NCBI RefSeq assembly: GCF_020026895.1
Contig: NZ_JAINZW010000002.1
Span: 496,001-560,000 of the forward strand
Direction of reading: 5' to 3'
Length of the DNA stretch: 64,000 nucleotides
Source: Novilysobacter selenitireducens
GTDB lineage: Bacteria > Pseudomonadota > Gammaproteobacteria > Xanthomonadales > Xanthomonadaceae
In this document: in pieces, positions 7,261 to 15,700 of the stretch
Numbering within the stretch: the first letter of the stretch is position 1
Layout of the letters: each line of letters starts with the position of its first letter
Position numbers and translations under genes: made by a program
Notes under the pieces: generated by a model
Seen by the model: the letters and a program-made list of their open reading frames with translations, nothing else
Databases searched by the model: none
What the model was told of the DNA's origin: nothing

Positions 7261-7832
7261 CTTGTGAGCGCACGGCGAATGCTTCCTGTCCTAGAGAGGT
7301 ATTCGCGACCTATAAACACTGGCCTGTAGTAGTGAGTCCCGTCTTGAATACCTTGCGCAAAATAGACTAGGCACGATTCAACAGGGTGGTCTTCATTGAC
7401 TTGGGTGTCGTACCACGCTTGGCCGGTCCAGTCCAAGACAGACGCATCATCTAGCGTTAGCCAAGTATGCACCGGAATTTCTCGGCTGTGATCAGGATGT
7501 CGCAGCTCGGCCACAAGTTGATCCATAGTTCTAGAGCAATAATCCCAGCCCTGCCCGTGCATGCTGCCGATGGTCATATGGGATCGCACCCCGCAGCGTT
7601 GCAGGAAACTCTGCAGAAGATCGTGGACGTGAACGCAGTTTCCGCTAAGCGCTCGAGAGCTGGACAATCCAATTGAGTAAAGGAACTGAGTGAACTCGTC
7701 CAGATGGCCAAAGATTGCTCTCTTATCAATCTCGCTTACGCTGAAGGAGAAATCGTCGTCGGCTTGAATTAGGCCCAACGCCAACGACCTCGCAACTGCT
7801 TCACCCAAAAGCGTTCGGTAACTCTCTTTCAA
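7257..7832 (-). CDS. Cassette gene: transglutaminase-like (papain-fold) protein
   Basis: 191 residues; the frame opens with TTG at 7832 right after attC 8, and no ATG occurs before about residue 85, so the start is uncertain. The central part has the order of a Cys-His-Asp papain/transglutaminase core: SGNCVHVHDLLQSFLQRCGV (Cys near residue 65), then VHTWLTLDDASVLDWTG (His near 122, Asp near 134). The spacing and the aromatic HxW strand match transglutaminase-like proteins that bind or process peptides. No signal peptide or membrane segment is visible. Whether it is an enzyme cannot be said; the three key residues are present. It ends within attC 7. Confidence 0.65.
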   Translation of the reverse strand: MKESYRTLLGEAVARSLALGLIQADDDFSFSVSEIDKRAIFGHLDEFTQFLYSIGLSSSRALSGNCVHVHDLLQSFLQRCGVRSHMTIGSMHGQGWDYCSRTMDQLVAELRHPDHSREIPVHTWLTLDDASVLDWTGQAWYDTQVNEDHPVESCLVYFAQGIQDGTHYYRPVFIGREYLSRTGSIRRALTS

Positions 7833-7835
7833 AAG

Positions 7836-7891
7836 CTAACACCAGAATTAAGTCGACCCGCGAAGCGGGTTCGGCTTGAATGAATTGTTAA
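7836..7891 (-). repeat. attC site 8
   Basis: ctaacaccagaattaag / cggcttgaatgaattgttaa arms with a long GC stem gacccgcgaagcgggttc. Confidence 0.92.
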
Positions 7892-8424
7892 GTGGCGCCC
7901 GAGGAACGCGGCCTAAGTACAACAAACTTGTGAATGCTGTCGGGCGCAATCTCTCCCAACTCAAGCATCCGACGCAAGTAGCTTACCCGATGGGTGCCTT
8001 CAATCAAGTGGATCTCACGCCCATATACGCGCCAGCCGTCATCGATAAGCAAGGTTGAATGGATAAGAACCGGGGGGAAAGGCGGGGTAAGGTCCTTGGA
8101 CATCCTCTGATAGATCAGATAGTCCTGGTTCCGCGTCTTAAAGTGATCGTACTGCGTTCCCCAATCCGTCATGGGCTTGTCGAGGAAATACTTAATCTGC
8201 TCGTACGCCTCCTGGGCCGTCATGTACTCGATGAAGAAATCGTAAGCCTCCAAGACAAAGTCCGGGTAATGCTCATTGAAGTGCTCGAAGTGGTCGTAAA
8301 CCACCTGCCTGTAAAACTCCAGTGTTGCTTCATGGTCCGGCAACTCGAGCCTCGTACGATATTGCTCCCATTCCTCCTTTTCCCACGTATTGAATCCAAT
8401 GGGCTTGAGATCATTCGATAGCAT
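7888..8424 (-). CDS. Cassette gene: soluble protein with a ParB-like motif, unknown function
   Basis: 178 residues, ATG start. The N-terminal two thirds is acidic and aromatic (FYRQVVYDHFEHFNEHYPDF, residues 37-56), with no family recognised. The C-terminal third contains YGREIHLIEGTHRVSYLRRM, which resembles the G-x-H-R block of ParB/sulfiredoxin-fold proteins (normally DGxHR) where ATP/CTP phosphates bind. The likeness is short and could be chance. No membrane segment is visible. The stop codon lies inside attC 8, so gene and site form one cassette of about 590 bp. Confidence 0.65.
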   Translation of the reverse strand: MLSNDLKPIGFNTWEKEEWEQYRTRLELPDHEATLEFYRQVVYDHFEHFNEHYPDFVLEAYDFFIEYMTAQEAYEQIKYFLDKPMTDWGTQYDHFKTRNQDYLIYQRMSKDLTPPFPPVLIHSTLLIDDGWRVYGREIHLIEGTHRVSYLRRMLELGEIAPDSIHKFVVLRPRSSGAT

Positions 8425-8434
8425 GCGTACGCCG

Positions 8435-8491
8435 CCTAACGCCTGAGTTAAGCCGACCCGCGAAGCGGGTTCAGCTTGAATGAACTCCTAG
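8435..8491 (-). repeat. attC site 9 (right end of array)
   Basis: cctaacgcctgagttaagccg / ttcagcttgaatgaactcctag arms with GC stem gacccgcgaagcgggttc. The left core is degraded (CTCCTAG rather than TTGTTAG). Confidence 0.88.
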
Positions 8492-8503
8492 ACACCACCC
8501 CGT

Positions 8504-8872
8504 CTAGCAAACCAACTGCTTTGGATAGCGATATCCGGTCACAACCCAACCCTGCGTACTTTCATTCCACTCTGTCAGGTATGAGATCACACAGCCATTG
8601 CTGATCATGGAGCTGCCATTGGAAGTGATAGCCGTACGACCAAGCCAGTCGGTTGAATCAACTTGGCTACTGGAGCTCGTAATTATCGCAGTCTTGGGCG
8701 AGCCACCCCACATGAACTGGAACGCTCGGACACCGCTGCCCATATCCATGGCGGCAATGGGTTGGCCGCTAACAAGCATCACCTCGCGAATGTCTTGACC
8801 CACATAGCTCTTCATTTGGGTGGAAACGCATCCGACGAGGACACCTACCAGCAATGCGAGAACGAACCTCAT
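8504..8872 (-). CDS. Cassette gene: small lipoprotein
   Basis: 122 residues, ATG start. The N-terminus MRFVLALLVGVLVGCVS is a lipoprotein signal peptide with lipobox LVGC (Cys15), so the mature protein should be lipid-anchored. The mature part has a motif order reminiscent of SmpA/OmlA-type lipoproteins: YVGQDIREVMLVSGQP (about residues 23-38) then VRAFQFMWGG, and it ends with a Tyr-rich strand. This family likeness is weak and is inferred. The gene is followed by attC 9 and is preceded by a potential recombination core at 8889-8895, so it is the first (integrase-proximal) cassette if leftward reading is correct. Confidence 0.75.
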   Translation of the reverse strand: MRFVLALLVGVLVGCVSTQMKSYVGQDIREVMLVSGQPIAAMDMGSGVRAFQFMWGGSPKTAIITSSSSQVDSTDWLGRTAITSNGSSMISNGCVISYLTEWNESTQGWVVTGYRYPKQLVC

Positions 8873-8888
8873 TGAAGCCTCCAGTGGA

Positions 8889-8895
8889 GTCCAAC
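8889..8895 (-). other. Potential integron core site closing the first cassette
   Basis: gtccaac reads GTTGGAC on the minus strand and fits the GTTRRRY core at which cassettes join. It lies just upstream of the rightmost cassette gene and may be the remnant of attI or of a lost attC. A heptamer with this consensus can occur by chance. Confidence 0.3.
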
Positions 8896-9183
8896 TACCT
8901 AATAAATGGAACTGGTTCCGTTGGACATTACAGCGCTCTGGCAGACATGTCCGAAAGCCTTCTGCCGCAACGCTCTTGTAGCTATTGGATCACCAGTATG
9001 AGGAAACAATGACGGATTGGCGCTAGGTGGAGCAGCCCGATCCACCTGTCCAAGATCGCGAGCCAAATCCGCTTTGGGTCGTTAGCTGACCTCGTCGCAC
9101 AGTACTAAGAACTGGCGGTCATCGCCACAGGCGTCCAAAGCACTTCTTGACAGGGTGGCGCGCTGGACTGAGGCTCGCCGCCC
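8896..9183. other. Intergenic stretch where an integrase gene would be expected
   Basis: 288 bases with no credible coding frame and no attC-like arms. The base composition is lower in GC than the DNA to the right. An intI gene facing away from the array would be expected here in a complete integron; none is present. Confidence 0.6.
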
Positions 9184-9597
9184 ATGAAGATCGATGTCAG
9201 CGCGCTTAACCTGCGCGAGCTTAATTCAATACTGGCCGCCGCCGAGCATCGCAAGAGGCTGCTCGCGCGTCGTAGGCCTATGGCGGTCGTACGCCGAGAG
9301 CTGATCGCACTTGCCGCGTCACAGGGCTACCAAATCGAGGAGCTAATGGATGCAAAGGCCCCTTCCACCCCTACCAGACGCTCAAAGCCACAGTCGCGTG
9401 CTCGGGCCGCTCCGAAGTACCGTGATCCAGGGAACAGGCGGCATACGTGGTCGGGCCGCGGGCGCATGCCGCGCTGGTTGGCGGATAAGGTGAAGCGCGG
9501 TCACAGCGTGACCGACTTCCTCATCCCGGGCCTCGCCCGGCCTACTGCGAAATCAAGCCACCGGATCGGCCAGCGGTCGGTGGTCAAGCGAACCTGA
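9184..9597 (+). CDS. H-NS family nucleoid protein
   Basis: 137 residues, ATG start. The N-terminal helix MKIDVSALNLRELNSILAAA (residues 1-20) is an oligomerisation segment of H-NS type. The C-terminal DNA-binding block is clear: KYRDPGNRRHTWSGRGRMPRW, where TWSGRGR is the family's minor-groove loop (consensus TWxGRGR), followed by WLADKVKRGH. The linker is rich in Ser, Pro and Arg. Such proteins bind AT-rich, often foreign, DNA and silence it; the neighbouring array is the AT-richer part of the window. The C-terminal tail after the DNA-binding block is about 35 residues longer than usual. Confidence 0.88.
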   Translation: MKIDVSALNLRELNSILAAAEHRKRLLARRRPMAVVRRELIALAASQGYQIEELMDAKAPSTPTRRSKPQSRARAAPKYRDPGNRRHTWSGRGRMPRWLADKVKRGHSVTDFLIPGLARPTAKSSHRIGQRSVVKRT

Positions 9598-10059
9598 GTG
9601 CCGGCGGTCGCCGGCGTCGAGGGCTCCAGGACGCCCTGCGGGGCGGCATCCGAGGCCATTTATATCGAGTTTAGTGAGTTTATCGAAATCCGATAAGGTC
9701 GCTAAACTCGGTATAACTCGCGCCGAAGCCCGTCCTAACAGCCTCTCCCGGGGCGCCGGACGAGGGGCATCCCCTCGCCTTCCTCGAGCGGTACCCGACA
9801 CCCTGGGTCTGGCCGCGTCCCCATCCCCCACCCCACCCCGAAAGCTGCACTCCGAGGGCCACAGTCCGCCCCCGTCGTCGAGCGCGTGGACGGCCGCCCT
9901 GCCCTCCGGTCTACCCGCGATAAGCCCCGCTTACCACCGCTGCGGCCGGTCTCCACACTGTGGACGGCTAGCGCTGGGAAGTCCGACCAACCCGGCGCGC
10001 TTGTCATCTGGCGGCGTGGCACCCATCCGCATTCATCTCCTGGCTCGCCCCTGCGCGCT
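9598..10059. other. Intergenic, no gene; contains one large palindrome
   Basis: Apart from the palindrome at 9661-9715 I see nothing in this stretch. The segment from 9720 is very GC-rich with C-runs, and its many frames have no recognisable protein features. Confidence 0.6.
9661..9715. repeat. 55-bp near-perfect palindrome
   Basis: The left arm tatatcgagtttagtgagtt and the right arm gtcgctaaactcggtata pair over the whole length. An inner stem TTATCG/CGATAA closes on an AAAT loop. Most mismatches are T against C or A against G, which stay paired as G-U in RNA. It stands 63 bases after the H-NS stop codon and has no T-run. It could be a recombinase or protein-binding site, or an RNA hairpin. 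Confidence 0.7.
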
Positions 10060-11136
10060 TCAGTGAGGGTGCAGGACGTTGGACCAGTCTGCGGCCATGT
10101 CCACCACGATCCAACCGCGCGACGGCGCGACGGCCAACGCGTTGGCGAGCCGGCCGCTCACCGGTGGGCTGGCGTCGTAGGCGTACTCGCGCCGGGCATC
10201 GGTGTGGTGGACCAGCACGCCGAGGCTCGGGTGCGGGTTGCCCAGGGTGGTGTACTCCAGCATGGCCTGGTCGCCGTCGCTGTTTCCCACGGCCATGACG
10301 GGACGACGACCGATCCGCTCGTGGATGCCGACCGGCTTGGCCAGCTTGTCGTCGATGAACATGCGCTCGGAGGTCTTCCTGAGCGCGGCCACGCCATCGG
10401 CCAGGACGAACTCTGTATCCGTGGTGGAGCCGATCACCTGCTCGGGCGGAACTCCATAGAGCTCTTGCGCGAAGGCGCGCATGAAATCGGCGCCGCCACC
10501 CGACACGATGTAGGTCGTGAACCCGTTGTTGCGCAGATAGTCGAGCAACTCGCGCATCGGCGTGTACGTGACCGCCGCCAGGCCGGCACCGAACCGCGGG
10601 TGCCGGTACTGCGCCGCCCATGCGCGCACCCGGCGCCTGAAGTCGTCCGTCGTCATCCCCGTATGCGTCAACTGCAACACGCGCAACAGGCCGGCGTGGG
10701 ATTGGCCGGCCATCAATGCATCGAAGTCACCCGCCAACGCCGCCTGCACCATCGGATCGGACGCCAGTTCGGGCTCCTGCGGCGCGCGGCGCTTGAGCTC
10801 GTGGAGGACGAAGTCCATCTGCACCGGCATCGGTGCCTCGCTCCACAAGGTGCCGTCGTTGTCGAATACCGCGATTCGCTCGGCTTCCTCGACGTACTCG
10901 CCGGAGCCACGCGCGGTCACCTTCTCGACAAACGCGACGATCGCCTGCCTGGACGCACGGTCGCGCCAGGACGGCAAGGGGTCGGCGGCCACCGCGGTGC
11001 TCGCATGCATCGACAGCACGCACACCAGCAGTGTCGCCAGCCACCAACGGGCCGCGCGCGTCCTTGGCCCGTGACCCTGTGGTCGCACGTCGCCGGCACT
11101 CGCCGTCGTGCGTCCGCACGCGGTGCAGAAGTTCAT
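10060..11136 (-). CDS. Secreted HAD-superfamily phosphatase
   Basis: 358 residues from the ATG at 11136 (GGGGTG before it; the frame is open to 11235). A hydrophobic export segment RWWLATLLVCVLSMHASTAVAA precedes the mature domain, so it probably acts in the periplasm or at the envelope. All HAD motifs are visible: motif I FDNDGTLW (the first Asp is the nucleophile), motif II TYIVSGGG, the motif III Lys in IDDKLAKPVG, and motif IV GNSDGDQAML. The layout matches phosphoserine-phosphatase-like acid phosphatases. The substrate is unknown. It reads in the same direction as the aquaporin gene upstream of it, 125 bases away, and may form an operon with it. The N-terminal MNFCTACGRTT has a CxxC of unknown use. 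Confidence 0.85.
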   Translation of the reverse strand: MNFCTACGRTTASAGDVRPQGHGPRTRAARWWLATLLVCVLSMHASTAVAADPLPSWRDRASRQAIVAFVEKVTARGSGEYVEEAERIAVFDNDGTLWSEAPMPVQMDFVLHELKRRAPQEPELASDPMVQAALAGDFDALMAGQSHAGLLRVLQLTHTGMTTDDFRRRVRAWAAQYRHPRFGAGLAAVTYTPMRELLDYLRNNGFTTYIVSGGGADFMRAFAQELYGVPPEQVIGSTTDTEFVLADGVAALRKTSERMFIDDKLAKPVGIHERIGRRPVMAVGNSDGDQAMLEYTTLGNPHPSLGVLVHHTDARREYAYDASPPVSGRLANALAVAPSRGWIVVDMAADWSNVLHPH

Positions 11137-11261
11137 GGCACCCCATAGTCCGTACTTGGCGTCTGCGGTCATCGTCTGCACTCCGACGTCGGGTGGTCCG
11201 GTGGTCCCGTAGTCCGGCGATTCCCGTGAATCCATCCCGGTCCGCGGCGATCACCCCATCA

Positions 11262-11987
11262 CTACGGCGCGGGTCGACCCGTCACCGGTGGCTTGTCGTC
11301 CAGATGCTCGAAGAGCGCACGGTTCGCCGCACCGGCCGCGATGGCACCGGCAATCGGAGCCAGCCAGAACAGCCACAGCTGCTGGATCGCCCAGCCACCG
11401 ACGAACAGCGCGGGGCCCGTGCTGCGCGCGGGGTTCACCGAGGTGTTGGTGACGGGGATGCTGATCAGGTGGATCAGCACCAGCGCCATGCCGATCGCCA
11501 GCCCGGCGAAACCCACGGGGGCCCGCTGGTGCGTCACTCCGAGGATCACGATCAGGAACATGAAAGTCAGCACGAACTCGGCCACCAGCGCGGCCATCAG
11601 CGTGTAACCACCCGGCGAGTGCTCGGCATACCCGTTGGAGGCGAATCCGCCCGCGGTGCTGAACTCGGCCTGGCCGCTGGCCACGACGAACAGCACCGCC
11701 GCGCCGGTGATGCCGCCCAGCACCTGCGCCACGATGTAGCCGGGCAGTCCGGAAGCTGGAAAGCGACCGCCGGCCCACAGGCCCAGGGAGACCGCTGGAT
11801 TGAAGTGGCCGCCCGAGATCGGCCCCAAGGCGTAGGCCGCCGTCAGCACGGTCAGGCCGAATGCGAGCGACACGCCCACGAAGCCGATCCCCAGCTCGGG
11901 AAACCCCGCCGCCAGGACCGCGCTTCCACAACCGCCCAATACCAGCCAAGCGGTACCCAGGAATTCCGCGCACAGCTTCTTGAACAT
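11262..11987 (-). CDS. aqpZ: Aquaporin Z-type water channel
   Basis: 241 residues, ATG start. Six membrane helices and two NPA half-helices are visible: [11 protein letters not shown] (NPA near residue 65) and [15 protein letters not shown] (NPA near residue 186). The Arg directly after the second NPA is the selectivity-filter Arg. Length matches AqpZ (about 231) with a short extra tail. AqpZ conducts water across the inner membrane and eases osmotic change. It precedes the HAD phosphatase gene on the same strand. The surrounding genes also include MscS- and MarC-type membrane proteins, consistent with an osmotic or envelope stress island. Confidence 0.95.
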   Translation of the reverse strand: MFKKLCAEFLGTAWLVLGGCGSAVLAAGFPELGIGFVGVSLAFGLTVLTAAYALGPISGGHFNPAVSLGLWAGGRFPASGLPGYIVAQVLGGITGAAVLFVVASGQAEFSTAGGFASNGYAEHSPGGYTLMAALVAEFVLTFMFLIVILGVTHQRAPVGFAGLAIGMALVLIHLISIPVTNTSVNPARSTGPALFVGGWAIQQLWLFWLAPIAGAIAAGAANRALFEHLDDKPPVTGRPAP

Positions 11988-12169
11988 GGTGTCACTCCCG
12001 TCGTTGCGATTGCATGGCGTGGACCCGCCCCGGGGTTTCTGGCCGGTCGCGGCGCCACGCGGTCACGGATCGGTTGTCGGCCCGCCCGGTTGCCCCGGCT
12101 CCACCTGGGCGATGCGACGGCTCCAGTGCAAAGGGTTGCAAGGTTGCGCCGCATGCCATCGTTAATCCC

Positions 12170-12556
12170 CTACTCCCGGTCCAGCGTGATGCGCATGCCG
12201 CGCACCGTCTCGCTCGACACGCGCAGCGCGAAATCCGGGGCACCCCGACGCTTCTTGACGAGTACGTCCTCGCCGTCGTCGGTTTCCACGTGGTAGGCGG
12301 CGCCCCACTGCCCGCGCAATGCGTCACGTATGGCCCGCGCCACGTTGTTCTCCCGCGTGCCCGCTGCGATCCGCACCGTCACCTCCTGTGGCGGCAGGCC
12401 GTCCGGGGTCGCTTGCAGCACCACCACGCCATCGCTGTCGGCGCCGCCGTGGACCTGGAGGCGCCACTTGTTGGAGGCCTGCGCCAGGGCATCGCCAGCG
12501 AGCAACAGTGCCGTCGTCGCCAGGCACGCTCGGATGAGGCGGAGGGAGTCATGCAT
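12170..12556 (-). CDS. Small exported protein, unknown function
   Basis: 128 residues from the ATG at 12556. A longer frame reaches 12724, but only the inner start gives a clean signal peptide (IRACLATTALLLAGDALAQA, cleavage after about residue 26). The mature part of about 100 residues is a soluble alpha/beta-looking domain with VRIAAGTRENNVARAIRDAL and EDVLVKKRRGAPDFALRV; no family is recognised. The likely location is the periplasm. It is divergent from the giant surface-protein gene, and the 14-bp island motif at 12701-12714 lies 145 bp upstream in the same relative orientation as at the five other sites. Confidence 0.7.
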   Translation of the reverse strand: MHDSLRLIRACLATTALLLAGDALAQASNKWRLQVHGGADSDGVVVLQATPDGLPPQEVTVRIAAGTRENNVARAIRDALRGQWGAAYHVETDDGEDVLVKKRRGAPDFALRVSSETVRGMRITLDRE

Positions 12557-12700
12557 ATCGACGTTCCGTGTGGTGGTGCAGATCACGCATCGGCATCGGC
12601 CTTGGTTCCGGCGCCCGAACGAGGCCCCGATACACCAACGCGGGTCCATGCCGGGTCTCTCCAACGTCCACATTGATGCCGGCCACGCATCGACGCCACC

Positions 12701-12714
12701 GTAAAAATACGGGC
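12701..12714 (-). promoter_or_regulatory. Island motif, copy a
   Basis: Reads GCCCGTATTTTTAC toward the small exported-protein gene. The half GATTTAC recurs at 12727-12733 in the opposite orientation, 49 bp before the giant gene, so the divergent region may hold one site for each side. Confidence 0.5.
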
Positions 12715-12781
12715 TGGCGAACACACGATTTACTTAGATTCACGGGGCACGCATCGCAGTACCCTGCTTGAAGGTCACCTG

Positions 12782-15700
12782 TTGCTCGCAGCACCGCTGA
12801 TGGGGGCGAAGCACGTGGGCAGGCTGCGTCACGAGACTCCGGGCAATGTCACGCGGGTGCCGCCTGTGCGCACCTGGACGGTGCCGTTCGCGCGATGCGT
12901 TTTCCTCGTGTTGGCCTGGGCTGCACTGCTCGGCTTCGCACCATTGGCATCGGCTGTCGACCTGGAGATCGCCGACCTGTCCGACAGCGCGTCGGACCCG
13001 ACGCCCGCCGGCGGCGTGGTCACCTACGACATCACCGTTCAGAACGTTGATGCCGACACCGCCGACGGCGTGTTCGTGCTGTTCGACCTGCCCGACGGCA
13101 CCACCGCCGCCGGCCTTCCCGCGGGCTGCACGGCGGATGGGGCAGTTCCCACTCGTGTGGTGTGTGACCTCGGCGACATTGACGGCATCCTGGGCGGCGG
13201 CGCTCCGGTGGTGTTCCAGGTGCAGGTCGACACCACCGGTCAGCCGCCCGGGCTTATCTCGATCGAGGCGGCCATCGGCCAGGCGCCGCTTCCGCCCGCG
13301 TCGACTCCACTGGCTACGTTGCCCGACGACGACCCGTTCTTCGCGGGCGACGCGAGCCTGGCCAACAACCGTGCTTCGCAGAGTACGACGCTCGTCGCGT
13401 CGGCCGACCTGTCGATGGCCAAGTCGGCCTCGCCCAATCCCGTCGTCGCCGGCGGCGTGGTGACCTTCACCCTATCGGTCACCAACAACGGGCCCAGTCC
13501 CTCGACCAACTTCACCGTGGTCGACACGCTTCCCGCGGGGCTGGTCTTCATCGACGGCAGTGCAAGCGGCGCGGGCTGGACGTTCGTCGGGCCCGACGGC
13601 ACCTTCGCTGGCACCCTGCCCGCCGGTGACGTCGCGACCTACACGTTCCAGGCCCAGGTGACCTCCACCAGCGGCACCCTCGTCAACAGCGCCACCGTCA
13701 CCGCGACGGGTACGCCCGACCCCAATCCGGCCAACAACACCGCCGATGTTCCACTCGGTATCGGTGCCGGCGCCGACATGGAGATCAACAAGAGCGTGAG
13801 CCCGGCGCCGGCCACGGCGGGCGGGACAGTGACGTTCACGATCATCGTCGAGAACAACGGGCCGGGCGACGCGGAGGACGTCAGCTTCACCGACCCCATG
13901 CCCGACGGCTTCACCATCACCGGCGGCAACGAACCGGCCGGATGGACGTGCACGACCGGCCCCCTGGGTGGGCAGCGGACGTGTGCGCACGACGGCCCCT
14001 ACCCTGCCGGGTCCAGCGACACCTTCACCATTACAGCCACCGTGCCCTCCAGTGGCCCCGGCAGCAGCGGCGACCAGACCAACACCGCCACAGTGGACTC
14101 CACCACGCCCGATCCGGAGCCGGCCAACAACAGCAGCAGCGTCACCTTCACGGTGCTGACGCCCGGTGCGGACCTCGCCCTGGCCAAGGAAAAGCAACCG
14201 GAACTGGTCAACGTCTGGGACGGCACCGAACCCGACCTCGACAGCCAGATGACATCCACCATCACGGTCACCAACCAGGGGCCGGACACGGTGACCGGGC
14301 AACTGCAGATGGTCGATGAGCTGGCGCCGGGCGAACAGTTCCTCGGCGCGGGACCGACGCCACCGTGGACGTGCACCGTGGCGCCGCTGGTCTACATCGG
14401 GCCAGGCAGCCCCCAGACGGTGACCTGCACGCTCGAAGCCTCCGCCCTGCCTCTGGCGGCTGGGGAAAGCGCGCCTCCGCTCACCATCACCACGCGGGCG
14501 CGCGAGCCCGGCACGCTGACCAACACGGCCTGCACCGGCGGTTCGGGCGGGTCGCTCGAACCCATCACCGGTGGCGGTGCCAATGTCGACGGCAATCCCG
14601 GTAACGACTGCTCCGGCGATGGCAGCAGCAGTACCACCGAGTCGGCCGACCTCAGCATCACCAAGCAGACCAACGGCCCGGGCACCGCGGACAACACGCT
14701 GCCCGTCACCTACACCAGCTTCACTTACACCATCACCGTCACCAACGCCGGCCCCGACGGAACGCCTGGCGTGGTCATCAACGATCCGATCCCCGGCTTC
14801 ATCAACGGTCGCAGCAGCGCCACGGTCGTCGGTCCGCCGGGGTGGACGTGCAGCGTGGACGCAGGCGGCAGCCTGGTGTGCCGGTCGGGGGGCGCTGTCC
14901 TGGGCGCGGGCGAAAGCGCGGTCGCCACGGTCACCGTCAATGGCCCGCTGGACGACAGTGCGACGCGCCCCGCCGGCACCTGCGGGGCGGTCGCCATGCC
15001 GGCCGGGTCGTGGTGCAACACCGCAGGCGTGGCGGTCGACCCCGCGGTCCCGGGCGCAATCGGCGAGGTGGACGAAAGCAACAACAGTGGCTCGGATTTC
15101 GTCCGGGTCCCGCGCGTGGCCAACGTGCAGGCCAGGGCCAAGACCATCCCCACCGGCACGCAGGGCCAGGTTGGCGTGCCCAGCGAGCACCGCATCCAGT
15201 TCCACAACGAGGGACCCTCGATCGCACCGGGGGTGGTGTTCCGCGACGTCATCGAGCTGCCGGCGAACGACTCGGGCTTCGTGCTGAACTCTGCCACGCG
15301 CAATGGCCCCGGCCCCGACGCCTGCACGGCGGTGGCCGGTGCCAACGTCACGGTGGTCGCCGCACCGGGCGGCACGCGTTACCTCACCGAGGGCGCAGGT
15401 GCCGGGACCATCACCATCACCTGCGAACCGCTGGACATGGCCAGTGGCCAGACCAACGCCCTGACGGTCAACCTGACACCGGTGGTCAACCTCACCGGCA
15501 ATCCGGCACGCGCCTTCCCGGACACCGGCGATTTCTTCTTCGACCGCGACGGCGACGGCGCGGCCGACCCCAGTGGCGGCACCGATGCGAGCGGCGATTT
15601 CGAATACAACACCGTCGCCACGCCGGCCGACGACGAGAAGTCCGCCACCCTCGTTTTCAGCTCTGGCAGCGTGGACCTGATCACCAACAAGGTCGACGTC

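Noticed and set aside
9886..11148. 420-residue frame on the plus strand over the HAD phosphatase gene
   Set aside because: It lies opposite a gene with all four HAD motifs, is Arg/His-rich, and shows no family pattern; typical antisense frame in GC-rich DNA.
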